Assembly (NCBI GenBank): GCA_033808805.1
Contig: JAPXMY010000004.1
Location: 1 to 64,000 of the forward strand
Direction: 5' to 3'
DNA length: 64,000 nucleotides
Source of the DNA: UBA1783 sp033808805
Lineage (GTDB): Bacteria; Bacillota_I; Bacilli_A; Erysipelotrichales; Erysipelotrichaceae
Below, piece by piece: positions 26,668-34,906 of the stretch (positions within the stretch are counted from its first letter, which is position 1; each line of letters starts with the position of its first letter). A program made the position numbers and the translations under genes. The notes beneath the pieces were generated by a model, which saw only the letters and a program-made list of their open reading frames with translations, was not told the DNA's origin and searched no databases.

Positions 26668-26703
26668 AAAACAGTGCTCTATATAAAGGATGCACTGTTT
26701 TTT
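26668..26703 (+). terminator. Terminator after apgM
   Basis: Stem AAACAGTGC/GCACTGTTT, 15-nt loop, T run. Convergent genes flank it, so it may work both ways. Confidence 0.75.
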
Positions 26704-26704
26704 A

Positions 26705-26722
26705 GTTTCAAACATATGAAAC
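26705..26722. repeat. GTTTCA-N6-TGAAAC inverted repeat
   Basis: Perfect 6-bp arms around AACATA, immediately after the apgM terminator and 5 bp outside the 3' end of the SDR gene. It resembles the TGTTTCAA/TTGAAACA palindrome at the catabolic operon. Its position 3' of two genes is odd for an operator. Confidence 0.4.
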
Positions 26723-26726
26723 AATG

Positions 26727-27476
26727 TTATTGCATATACTTTCCGCCATTAGCTAACAGCGCCTCGCCATTAACATAGTCGGACAGGTTAGAAGCTAAGA
26801 ATAGTATGCAGTTAGCTATATCTTCACTTGTTCCCATACGACCCAATGGCAAAGAAGAAAGGACATTTTGTCTGTATTCTGTGGTCCAAGTCTTGGTAAT
26901 GTCTGTATCAACTGGACCAGGACAGACAGCATTAGCGTAAATGCCTTTTTCTCCAAATTCAGCAGCAATATGTCTTACTAAATATAGCAAGCCGGCTTTC
27001 GAGGCTCCGTAAGAAGGAGAGGCTCCGAGATTTATATTTTTTCCAGCAGTAGAAGAAACCATAACAATTTTTCCTCCACCGTGTTTTAAAAACTCTTGTA
27101 TGGCAATTTGTGAAAGAAACATAGGGTAAGTTAGATTAACTCTTATTACTTGCTCCCATTGTTCAGGCGTCATTTCAAGAGTCGGTTGGCGTAGTGCCAT
27201 TCCAGCATTACATACCAAGATATCTACTTTTTTAAATTTTTTTATAGCAAAAGAAAATATTTTTTCAACACTTGTCAGGTCATTCCCATCTGCAACAATG
27301 TATTCACAGATACCAAAAGCATTAATTTCGTTACAAACTTCTTGTAATTCTTTTTCTCTTCTTGAAGTAATAACAACTCGTGCTCCCTCTTTAGCGAAAG
27401 CAATAGCTGAAGCTTTCCCTATTCCGCTAGAAGCTCCTGTAATTATTGCGGTTTTATTTTTTAATAAAATATTCAT
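26727..27476 (-). CDS. Short-chain dehydrogenase/reductase (FabG-like SDR)
   Basis: 249 residues. TGASSGIGKASAIAF is the NAD(P)-binding glycine motif, NAGMALRQP the NAG motif, MVSSTAG the catalytic Ser region, and PSYGASKAGLLYL the Tyr-x3-Lys pair. C-terminal YVNGEALLANGG is typical of classical SDRs. Substrate unknown. It is divergent from the PrpR-like regulator with only 35 bp between start codons, which suggests shared control. A GAGAGGA site precedes the start. Confidence 0.9.
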   Translation of the reverse strand: MNILLKNKTAIITGASSGIGKASAIAFAKEGARVVITSRREKELQEVCNEINAFGICEYIVADGNDLTSVEKIFSFAIKKFKKVDILVCNAGMALRQPTLEMTPEQWEQVIRVNLTYPMFLSQIAIQEFLKHGGGKIVMVSSTAGKNINLGASPSYGASKAGLLYLVRHIAAEFGEKGIYANAVCPGPVDTDITKTWTTEYRQNVLSSLPLGRMGTSEDIANCILFLASNLSDYVNGEALLANGGKYMQ

Positions 27477-27511
27477 AACAAATCCTCTCTTATTTATTCT
27501 ATAATATTAAT

Positions 27512-29230
27512 ATGGAAAAAGTAAATGTATTGGTAATTGCTCCTTATGAGGGACTTAAGGAAACTTTTTTATCCGTTGCACCAGATTATGCAGATTTGAT
27601 TAATCTGGATATTTATGTCGGGAATTTAGCTGAAGGGTTAGAAATTGTTAAAACAATAAAAAATCGCTATGATATTGTAATCTCTAGAGGTGGAACTGCT
27701 ACTCTTATAAGAAAGTCAACAGATATGTTTGTAATGGATATTACAATATCTGGTTATGATTTTATGCGAGCTTTTAAAATGGTTGAAAACATTCAAGGGA
27801 AAAAGGCGCTGGTTGGTTATGAAAATATAATAAAAGGAGCTCATAGTGTTGATGTATTTATGAACACGGGAGTAGATTTATTTACAATTACATCAAACGA
27901 CCACCTCACAGACCTTTATAAAGAGTTGCAAAAACAGAATTATGAACTGATTATTGGTGATACTGTTGCTTGTCAGGAGGCAGAGAAAAAAGGCATTAAT
28001 AACCTGATGCTTATATCGGGCGAAGAAAGCGTTAAAGCAGCAATAGAGAACGCAATCATAATTGCACAGAGACTAAAGCGTGATAATGATAGGCTTTATT
28101 TTCTTGAGCTGATACATAATAGAAAGTCTTGGACAAGCGTAGTGTTTAACAGTAAAAAAGAAGTTGTAATGTTCTATTCGAAAGATGATAAATTGACTTT
28201 GTCAGCTGAAATGTTGAGGGAACATTTAACGCTGGAGAATCACGACTTATACTTAGAAACAGAAGATGGTTTTTATGATTTAAATTATAGATCTTTAGAT
28301 GATGGATATTTTTTGGTTCAATTTCGTAAAGTGTGGAATCAAAATCAAAGAATAAGAGGTGTTTATGTAATGAATGCCTCAGAAAAAAGTACTTTAAAAG
28401 AAAACTGGGCTGATAGATTCTTTTATAGTGAGAAAATACTTATGCTTATAGACAAAGCCTCAAAATCATCTCGATCAGTGCTTCTTGTTGGTGATACTGG
28501 TGCTGGGAAAATGGAGATTGCAGAATCAATACATTATTCTTCTTCAAACAAAAAATATGCTTTCTTTTCAGTAGATTGTTCAGTGGTCTCATATAATGAC
28601 TTGTCAAGCTTTTTGGATATGATTAATGGGAAAAAAGGAACACTTTGCTTCAGTTCTTTAGAGTGTCTTGATGATATGAGTCAGAGATATTTGTTAAAAG
28701 TAATTCCGCAGCTTAATAGAAACGGTTTAAGAATAGTAGGTGTAGCAAATACTAAGATTAATGATTTCCTTATTAACAAACAATTTGATGCAAGATTGCA
28801 TAGAATTTTTGCTGAATTGTCATTTTTTGTTCCTAATATTGAAACAAATGATAAAAATTATACAAACATTATTAATCGTTTAATACTTAAAGCGAATGAA
28901 AACCAGGGAAGACAAATTACTGGGATTGATAATGATGCAATTAAAGAATTGATTAGTTTTGACTGGATATATAATTATGATCAGCTTACAGTAGCGATAA
29001 ACCAACTTGTAATGATGACAAATGATACGAGGATACGATTAGAAGATGTAAAAACACTGTTAAAGCCTTTATCGATAAAAGAAAAGCATAACATTTCGCT
29101 TGATGGAACGCTCGATGACATAGAGAAAAAAATTATTGAAACAGTAATAAGACAAGAAGGTGGAAATGTTACCAAAGCTGCAGAGAGACTTGGCATAAGT
29201 AGAAGCACTATTTGGCGCAAAACCAAATAG
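27512..29230 (+). CDS. PrpR-N-type transcriptional regulator with degenerate sigma-54-like AAA domain
   Basis: 572 residues. The N-terminus to about 190 is a PrpR_N sensor domain (VLVIAPYEGL, SRGGTATLIR, EKKGINNLMLISG). A PAS-like region follows (about 195-290), then an AAA domain (about 305-505) and a Fis-type helix-turn-helix at the end (GGNVTKAAERLGISRST). Walker A is GDTGAGKM (327-334). The Walker B position reads TLCFSSLE instead of FLDEI, and the GAFTGA sigma-54 contact loop is absent, so classical sigma-54 activation is unlikely. It directly precedes the large catabolic cluster and is its probable regulator. No Shine-Dalgarno precedes ATG 27512; TATAAT at 27500-27505 places transcription start at or near the ATG. 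Confidence 0.82.
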   Translation: MEKVNVLVIAPYEGLKETFLSVAPDYADLINLDIYVGNLAEGLEIVKTIKNRYDIVISRGGTATLIRKSTDMFVMDITISGYDFMRAFKMVENIQGKKALVGYENIIKGAHSVDVFMNTGVDLFTITSNDHLTDLYKELQKQNYELIIGDTVACQEAEKKGINNLMLISGEESVKAAIENAIIIAQRLKRDNDRLYFLELIHNRKSWTSVVFNSKKEVVMFYSKDDKLTLSAEMLREHLTLENHDLYLETEDGFYDLNYRSLDDGYFLVQFRKVWNQNQRIRGVYVMNASEKSTLKENWADRFFYSEKILMLIDKASKSSRSVLLVGDTGAGKMEIAESIHYSSSNKKYAFFSVDCSVVSYNDLSSFLDMINGKKGTLCFSSLECLDDMSQRYLLKVIPQLNRNGLRIVGVANTKINDFLINKQFDARLHRIFAELSFFVPNIETNDKNYTNIINRLILKANENQGRQITGIDNDAIKELISFDWIYNYDQLTVAINQLVMMTNDTRIRLEDVKTLLKPLSIKEKHNISLDGTLDDIEKKIIETVIRQEGGNVTKAAERLGISRSTIWRKTK

Positions 29231-29468
29231 AGATTCAAAATCAAATTTTTTATAACCCCTATTTTACAACAACTTAGGCAACTACATGTCTAGGTTTTTT
29301 AATTTCAATTCAATATAAACAGGTGTATTAATAAAGGCGTTTCCAACATATTTAAGATAACCATGCACAAAAATACATGGATATCCCAATGACAAATGGC
29401 ACAAAAATGTTTCAAAAACGAACAAACGTTACATATTGAAACACTTATTAAAATTTATTTATTTTTTG

Positions 29469-29497
29469 TTGCAAAAAGAAAGTCAATATATTATGAT
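29469..29497 (+). promoter_or_regulatory. Promoter of the catabolic operon
   Basis: TTGCAA, 17-bp spacer, TATGAT. This looks like an ordinary vegetative sigma promoter. I saw no convincing sigma-54 site. Confidence 0.6.
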
Positions 29498-29530
29498 TAA
29501 GATAAATAAATAACATATAGGTGTTTATAA

Positions 29531-29547
29531 TGTTTCAAATTGAAACA
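29531..29547. promoter_or_regulatory. Putative operator, TGTTTCAAATTGAAACA
   Basis: 17-bp palindrome with perfect 8-bp arms around one central base. It lies between the predicted transcription start and the first gene, where a bound repressor could block transcription. Its half-sites recur as an inverted pair at 29408 and 29436. Confidence 0.6.
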
Positions 29548-29569
29548 AAAGGGGAAAAGAGGAGATAAT

Positions 29570-30637
29570 ATGAATAAACTTCCAATTGTCGGAATTACTA
29601 TGGGCGATCCAGCTGGTAATGGGCCTGAAATAACTGTAAAGGCTTTAGCTGATTCATCAATGTATGAAAAGTGCAAGCCTCTTGTGGTGGGAGATGCTCG
29701 TATGATTGAAAAAGCAGCCAAAATTGTTGGCCATCCTGAAATAAAAATTAATAGAATAGAATGTCCCAATGAAGGATTGTATACTTATGGAACAATTGAT
29801 GTGCTCCATTTGGATCTTATAAAAAATGTTGATACATTTCAGTATGGAAAAGTTAGTGCTGAAGCAGGAAATGCTGCTTTTGTATCAGTCAAGAAAGTAA
29901 TAGAACTAGCTTTGGATGGTCAAGTAGACGCAACAGTTACCAATGCTTTAAACAAGGAAGCCATGAATTTAGCAATCAGTAAGGATGGATTGAATTTCGA
30001 TGGCCATACAGAAATATATGCTACGTATACTAATACTAAAAAATATACAATGATGCTTGCTCATCATGATTTTAGAGTAGTTCATGTTTCCACTCATGTT
30101 TCTATGAGAGAAGCTTGTGACTTAGTAAAAAAGGATAGAGTTTTTGAGGTAATAGAATTTGCCTATAATGCATGTAAAGATTTAGATATTGAAAATCCTA
30201 AAGTTGGTGTCTGTGGATTAAATCCACATGCAGGAGAAAATGGTTTATTTGGAAACGAAGAAATTGAGGAAATTATTCCAGCAATTAACAAAGCTAAAGA
30301 AAAGGGAATAAATGCTATTGGTCCCTTACCACCTGACAGTGCATTCTCTCAAATGATAGGTGGATGGTACGACATTGTAGTTTGCATGTATCATGACCAA
30401 GGTCATATTCCTACAAAAACCATTGGTTTTGTTTATGATCGAGAAAAAAAGAAGTGGAAGGCAGTGGAAGGTATAAATGTGACTCTAGGATTGCCTATTA
30501 TACGTACTTCAGTTGACCATGGAACTGGATTTAGATCAGCTGGGAAAGGAACAAGCAATGAACTTAGTTTGGTTAGTGCTATAGAATATGCGATTAGAAT
30601 GGCAAGAACAAAAAGAAAAAAGGAGGGCTTGCAATGA
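29570..30637 (+). CDS. PdxA-family dehydrogenase (PdxA2-like, probable 4-phospho acid-sugar dehydrogenase)
   Basis: 355 residues. GITMGDPAGNGPEI, FDGHTEIYA, NPHAGENGLFGNEE and MYHDQGHIPTKTIGF are PdxA signatures; the His residues are metal ligands. Classical PdxA oxidises 4-phosphohydroxythreonine in vitamin B6 synthesis. When paired with a DUF1537 kinase, as here, PdxA2 members are known to oxidise 4-phospho-D-threonate or -erythronate, with decarboxylation to dihydroxyacetone phosphate. That role is therefore favoured. ATG 29570 follows AGAGGAGATAAT and fits the family N-terminus better than 29540. Confidence 0.85.
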   Translation: MNKLPIVGITMGDPAGNGPEITVKALADSSMYEKCKPLVVGDARMIEKAAKIVGHPEIKINRIECPNEGLYTYGTIDVLHLDLIKNVDTFQYGKVSAEAGNAAFVSVKKVIELALDGQVDATVTNALNKEAMNLAISKDGLNFDGHTEIYATYTNTKKYTMMLAHHDFRVVHVSTHVSMREACDLVKKDRVFEVIEFAYNACKDLDIENPKVGVCGLNPHAGENGLFGNEEIEEIIPAINKAKEKGINAIGPLPPDSAFSQMIGGWYDIVVCMYHDQGHIPTKTIGFVYDREKKKWKAVEGINVTLGLPIIRTSVDHGTGFRSAGKGTSNELSLVSAIEYAIRMARTKRKKEGLQ

Positions 30638-31608
30638 AAATAGTTATGACTCAGTCCGTTTGTAGAGAAGGCCTAGAAATAATGGATAAAAATGGCATAA
30701 GTTATTACGATGCTAATGGCAATAATCCTAATAACTATTTAGATTTAATGAGTGACGCTGATGGAATAATAGTCAGGATTGCAACCTGTGATGCTAATGT
30801 CATTGAAAATTCTCCAAATCTTAAAGTTATAGGTAGAACAGGTGTTGGCTATGATTATGTTGATGTGAAAAAAGCAACTGAAAAAGGTATACCTGTTGTA
30901 ATAACTCCAGGAGCAAATAATAGAAGCGTTGCTGAACATACTGTAGCAACCATACTGGCAATGTCCAAAAATTTATATGAGTCAGAAAGTGAGTTTAGAA
31001 AAGGTAACTGGAACATTAGAGGCAACGGAAAAATCATTGAAATTGAACACAAGACAGTTGGCATAATAGGAATGGGCAACATTGGGAAAATTGTTTGTGA
31101 TTTGTGCAATGGTTTAGGAATGTGCGTCTTGGGTTTTGATACTTTCTTCAGCAAAGATCAAATTGAAGAAATGGGGGCTGAATATTGTGCAGATAAAGAA
31201 GAATTATTGAAACAATCAGATTTTATTACTGTTCACATCCCATTATTTGAAACAACAAGAAATACAATTGCTAAAAAAGAATTTGAAATAATGAAGAAAA
31301 CAGCTTTTCTTATAAATACCAGTAGAGGAGGAATTGTAAACGAAAACGATTTAGTAGAAGCACTGAAAAATGGAGAAATTGCTGGAGCATCACTTGATGT
31401 ATATAGCCAGGAACCTCTTGAAATGAATAATTCGTTGTTTTCAGCTCCGAATTTAATGATGACACCTCATATAGCTGCCCAAAGCAAAGAGGCAATCGTG
31501 AAAATGGCTGAGATGTGTGTTAACGGAATGATAGCTGTATTAAATGGAGAAAAATGGCCTTATGTTGCAGACAAAGCAGTATACGAACATCCAAGATGGA
31601 AAGGATAA
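30634..31608 (+). CDS. D-isomer-specific 2-hydroxyacid dehydrogenase (SerA-like)
   Basis: 324 residues. GIIGMGNIGKIV is the NAD-binding glycine motif; the catalytic Arg (INTSRGGIVNE region), Glu and His (MTPHIAAQSKEA) positions are present. GRTGVGYDYVD is the first conserved motif. It interconverts a 2-hydroxyacid and a 2-oxoacid with NAD(H). It has no ACT domain, so it is not a regulated serine-pathway enzyme. It overlaps the PdxA2 gene by ATGA after AGGAGGGC. A second paralogue ends the cluster. Confidence 0.88.
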   Translation: MKIVMTQSVCREGLEIMDKNGISYYDANGNNPNNYLDLMSDADGIIVRIATCDANVIENSPNLKVIGRTGVGYDYVDVKKATEKGIPVVITPGANNRSVAEHTVATILAMSKNLYESESEFRKGNWNIRGNGKIIEIEHKTVGIIGMGNIGKIVCDLCNGLGMCVLGFDTFFSKDQIEEMGAEYCADKEELLKQSDFITVHIPLFETTRNTIAKKEFEIMKKTAFLINTSRGGIVNENDLVEALKNGEIAGASLDVYSQEPLEMNNSLFSAPNLMMTPHIAAQSKEAIVKMAEMCVNGMIAVLNGEKWPYVADKAVYEHPRWKG

Positions 31609-31612
31609 TAAT

Positions 31613-32800
31613 ATGAAAAAAATTATGGTAATTGCGGATGATTTAACTGGGGCTTGCGATACTGGGATAAAGTTCACTCAAAAAGGATATAGGACTAGGG
31701 TAATTGTGCCAAAAGAAAATGATAAATCTCTTTTGGATGAAAGTGTGGATGTTTTCTCTATAACGACTGATACAAGAAACTGCGATTCTAAAGAAGCAAA
31801 AATAATTATGAGCAAAATGTTAGATTTTTATGGAGATAATTACCACTTCTATAAAAAAATTGATTCAGTTTTAAGAGGAAATATTATCAGTGAACTAGAT
31901 GTCTTTTTGGAAAAGGGATACGCAAAAAAAGCTATTATCTGTCCTTCCTTCATAGAAGAAGGAAGAACGTTGGAAAACGGATTTCTTCGAATCAGCAGAT
32001 CAGAAGGCGAAGCAATAATGAATGTTGGAGAAGCTCTTGGGTTGAATAGCTGGGAGCACGTTTCCCTTGAAACTGTAAGAGCTGGCCATGAATTTATTGT
32101 TGAAAAAGTAAAAAACAGCTATCAAAAATACATAATAATAGATGCTGTTACAAACGAGGATTTAGAAATTGTCGCAAAAGCTTGTGAAATGCTACCAGAA
32201 TGTATTCCTGCGGGAAGCTCAGGACTTGCTAGATATTATTACGAGCCAATATATCCAAAGAAAATGAGTGGAGTTGAATTTGAAAAAAAAGGAGTGCCTT
32301 TAATAGTTGTCGGTACTAAAAATCCAATTACCGTAAGGCAGGTACAAAAGCTTAAAGAAGTGGAAAATTTGGAAGTTTATTTAGTGTATATAGCCAATGA
32401 CGGAGTAACGGTGATGAGTACTGCTGTTTTAGAAGAGAAGAGTAACAAGAAAGGAATTCTGTTGACTACGAATGTTGTTTACTTCAATGAAGAAAATACA
32501 GATTATCTATTATATAGAAATTTCAGCAATGAAAATATAAAAGAAATTATTGCAAAAGAAGCATTTCATATATATAGCAAAAATGATATTTCATCAATAA
32601 TTGCAACAGGAGGTGATACTGGCTCTTGTGTGCTTGAATCACTAGGATTAGACAGAATAGATCTCGTAGAGGAAGTAATGCTTGGCATACCTTATGGAGT
32701 AGCAAGTGGCACAAAAGGAAAAAAAGTGAAAATTGTTACTAAGTCAGGTGGGTTTGGCAAAGAAGATGCACTTATAAAACTATTTGAATATATGAGGTAA
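31613..32800 (+). CDS. DUF1537 four-carbon acid sugar kinase family protein (OtnK/DtnK type)
   Basis: 395 residues. MVIADDLTGACDTGIKF is the N-terminal substrate-domain signature, KKIDSVLRGNI the second, and IATGGDTGSCVLESLG plus GIPYGVASGTKGKKVKIVTKSGGFG the C-terminal nucleotide-binding signatures. Family members phosphorylate D-threonate, D-erythronate or 3-oxo-tetronate at C4. Together with the PdxA2-like gene it forms the known kinase-dehydrogenase pair. ATG 31613 follows AAAGGATAAT; the longer version from 31544 would overlap the previous gene. Confidence 0.88.
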   Translation: MKKIMVIADDLTGACDTGIKFTQKGYRTRVIVPKENDKSLLDESVDVFSITTDTRNCDSKEAKIIMSKMLDFYGDNYHFYKKIDSVLRGNIISELDVFLEKGYAKKAIICPSFIEEGRTLENGFLRISRSEGEAIMNVGEALGLNSWEHVSLETVRAGHEFIVEKVKNSYQKYIIIDAVTNEDLEIVAKACEMLPECIPAGSSGLARYYYEPIYPKKMSGVEFEKKGVPLIVVGTKNPITVRQVQKLKEVENLEVYLVYIANDGVTVMSTAVLEEKSNKKGILLTTNVVYFNEENTDYLLYRNFSNENIKEIIAKEAFHIYSKNDISSIIATGGDTGSCVLESLGLDRIDLVEEVMLGIPYGVASGTKGKKVKIVTKSGGFGKEDALIKLFEYMR

Positions 32801-32804
32801 TAAT

Positions 32805-33683
32805 ATGAAGTATCCAAAAGGCTTAATTGCAGCAATGTCAACGCCATTTTATGAAGATGAAACATTAAATGAAAAAGAACTAAGACATCAAGTAGATCGC
32901 TTAATTGATGCGGGGGTTCATGGAATATTTACGCTAGGAACAAATGGTGAAAATTATACGATGGGCTTTGATGAAAAAGTTAAAGTTATGGAAATAGTTA
33001 TTGACCAAGTTAGACATAGAGTACCAGTTTTTGTTGGAACAGGTTGTGTAACCACTAAGGAAACTTTGGCGCTCAGTAAGAAAGCAAAAGAATTTGGTGC
33101 TGAATATCTATCTATCATTTCTCCTTGGTTTGCGCAAAGCACTCAGGAAAATTTATATGAACATTTTTCCACAGTTGCCAAGGAAGTAAACATTCCCATA
33201 GTTATATACAACATGCCTGCTAGGACAGGAGTCAATGTTGATTATAAAACAATGGAAAAATTAGCGAAATTTGAAAATATTGTTGGCATTAAGGACTCCA
33301 GTGGAAACTTTGACAATATGCAGAGATATTTAGAAATACCAGGTCGTAAATTTTCGGTCTTATCTGGAAATGACTCCTTGATACTCCCGTGCCTTTTGGC
33401 AGGCGGTCAAGGGGGTATAAGCGGCTTATCAAACGTAATTCCAGATAGAATGGTAAAAATTGTTACAGAATATGAAAAGGGAAACATTGAAGAAGCTTGG
33501 AAATTACAGCGTAGTATAAGACCGCTAAGGGATTGCATGCAAATGGCTAATCCAAATTCGGTAGTAAAATGTGCAGCAGGTATATTAGGTGAAAATTTGG
33601 GTCCCTGCAGAGCACCTTTCAATATAAATGATGAAAACTTGAAGCAAGCTATAGTGAAAAGTTTAGCATTGATTAATGATTAA
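32805..33683 (+). CDS. DapA-family aldolase/lyase (paralogue 1)
   Basis: 292 residues, normal for the family. TLGTNGENYTM is the pyruvate-binding Thr loop, VIYNMPARTGVNVD carries the catalytic Tyr, and GIKDSSGNFDN the Schiff-base Lys. A complete active site suggests a working pyruvate-dependent aldolase or hydratase, for example of N-acetylneuraminate or 2-keto-3-deoxy acid type. A role in lysine synthesis is less likely in this catabolic setting. Very similar in motifs to the gene at 40461. Confidence 0.87.
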   Translation: MKYPKGLIAAMSTPFYEDETLNEKELRHQVDRLIDAGVHGIFTLGTNGENYTMGFDEKVKVMEIVIDQVRHRVPVFVGTGCVTTKETLALSKKAKEFGAEYLSIISPWFAQSTQENLYEHFSTVAKEVNIPIVIYNMPARTGVNVDYKTMEKLAKFENIVGIKDSSGNFDNMQRYLEIPGRKFSVLSGNDSLILPCLLAGGQGGISGLSNVIPDRMVKIVTEYEKGNIEEAWKLQRSIRPLRDCMQMANPNSVVKCAAGILGENLGPCRAPFNINDENLKQAIVKSLALIND

Positions 33684-33701
33684 AAAGGAGATGAAGTCAG
33701 T

Positions 33702-34856
33702 ATGTTAGAAAAATTTACTTTAACAGTCCCACAAAATGTATATTGTGGTAAAGGAACTTTAGACAAACTTCCTGAATTGTTGAGACAAAAAAAGTTGAAA
33801 AATATCGCAATTATTGTAGATAAAACAGTTTCAACATTAGATGTATATAAAAAACTAAATAACAAGCTTAAACTTGAATTCAACATTAAGCAATTTACAG
33901 ATGTACCACCTGAGCCAACAGATGAACAGGTTAAAAAAGTGGCAGATAGCGTTATGGAATTTGATACTGAAGTAATTGTAGCAATTGGTGGTGGAAGTGT
34001 AATGGATTCTGCTAAATTCATATCTGTTATGTTGACTAATCCAGATTTTTATGTTGATCTTACTGATAAAGAGAAAATTGTAAATAGACCTATTCCTTTG
34101 ATTTGCATTCCGACATCCGCTGGAACAGGAAGTGAAGCGACACCAAATGCAATTATTTTAATCCCCAAAAAACAAGTTAAAGTAGGTGTGGTACATAATT
34201 ATTTTCTACCTTCAGATGTAATTTTAGATCCATTAATGACAAAATCATTGCCTAAAGCAGTTACTGCTGCTACAGGATTGGACGCATTCTGCCATTGTAT
34301 TGAAACATATATTTCCAAAAAAACAAATCCCTTTGCCAGACTATTCGGTTTGGAGGGGATTAAGCTAATAAATAAATATCTAAAAACGGCTTATGATAAT
34401 CCCGATGATATGGAGGCTAGAGAGGGAATGGCTATAGCTGCATTTTATGGAGGTGTGGCTATAACATCTTCATCTACTGTTGCTATTCATGCTTTGTCAT
34501 ATCCACTTGGTGGATCGTACAATATTCCTCATGGTATTTCTAATGCCGTACTATTACCATATGTAATGGAATACAATATGGATGCAATTGAAGATAGCAT
34601 TCCAGCTTTGTGTGATGCAATGGGATTGGATAATAAAGATTTAAATATTAAAGAAAAAGGTGAATGGTTGGTAAAAGAAATATTTGCGTTATGCGAATAT
34701 TTAAATATTCCGAAAAGCATAGTTCAGTTTGGTGTCAAATCTGAAGATTTAGATAGATTAGCAGCATCAGCTAGTGAGGTTCGAAGACTTCTTGATCAGA
34801 ATCCAAAACAAATGTCACTTGAAGACATTAAGTCGATATATATTCAACTTTTATAG
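33702..34856 (+). CDS. Iron-containing alcohol dehydrogenase
   Basis: 384 residues. AIGGGSVMDSAKF is the NAD-binding motif, PTSAGTGSEATPNAII the substrate/cofactor loop, and GLDAFCHCIETY with HALSYPLGGSYNIPHGIS supplies the Asp/His metal ligands of Fe-ADHs. It probably reduces an aldehyde released by one of the aldolases, or oxidises an alcohol to feed the pathway. AAGGAG precedes the start, 18 bp after the DapA gene. Confidence 0.9.
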   Translation: MLEKFTLTVPQNVYCGKGTLDKLPELLRQKKLKNIAIIVDKTVSTLDVYKKLNNKLKLEFNIKQFTDVPPEPTDEQVKKVADSVMEFDTEVIVAIGGGSVMDSAKFISVMLTNPDFYVDLTDKEKIVNRPIPLICIPTSAGTGSEATPNAIILIPKKQVKVGVVHNYFLPSDVILDPLMTKSLPKAVTAATGLDAFCHCIETYISKKTNPFARLFGLEGIKLINKYLKTAYDNPDDMEAREGMAIAAFYGGVAITSSSTVAIHALSYPLGGSYNIPHGISNAVLLPYVMEYNMDAIEDSIPALCDAMGLDNKDLNIKEKGEWLVKEIFALCEYLNIPKSIVQFGVKSEDLDRLAASASEVRRLLDQNPKQMSLEDIKSIYIQLL

Positions 34857-34906
34857 TTGATTAAAATATATTTTCATAAAAGAAAAGAAAGGGAGGAAAA
34901 ATTTTT

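Larger units (their letters stand above)
29231..29569. promoter_or_regulatory. Control region of the catabolic cluster
   Basis: 339 bp without a gene. It holds a possible terminator for the regulator (29271-29300, AACTTAG/CTAGGTT then T run), a direct repeat GCACAAAAAT at 29365 and 29399, two inverted half-sites TGTTTCAA (29408-29415) and TTGAAACA (29436-29443), a promoter (29469-29497) and a full palindrome (29531-29547). The arrangement suggests a regulator binding upstream and downstream of the promoter. Confidence 0.65.

Noticed and set aside
29395..29416. TGGCAC followed by AAAAATGTTTC as a sigma-54 promoter
   Set aside because: GG is present but the required GC 10 bases downstream is TT; the regulator also lacks the GAFTGA loop.
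32805..33683. Lysine-pathway dapA
   Set aside because: Three paralogues in a catabolic operon with no other lysine genes; a catabolic aldolase or lyase role is more likely.
33680..34021. 113-residue minus-strand open frame opposite the Fe-ADH gene
   Set aside because: Antisense to conserved coding sequence, no family and no ribosome binding site.
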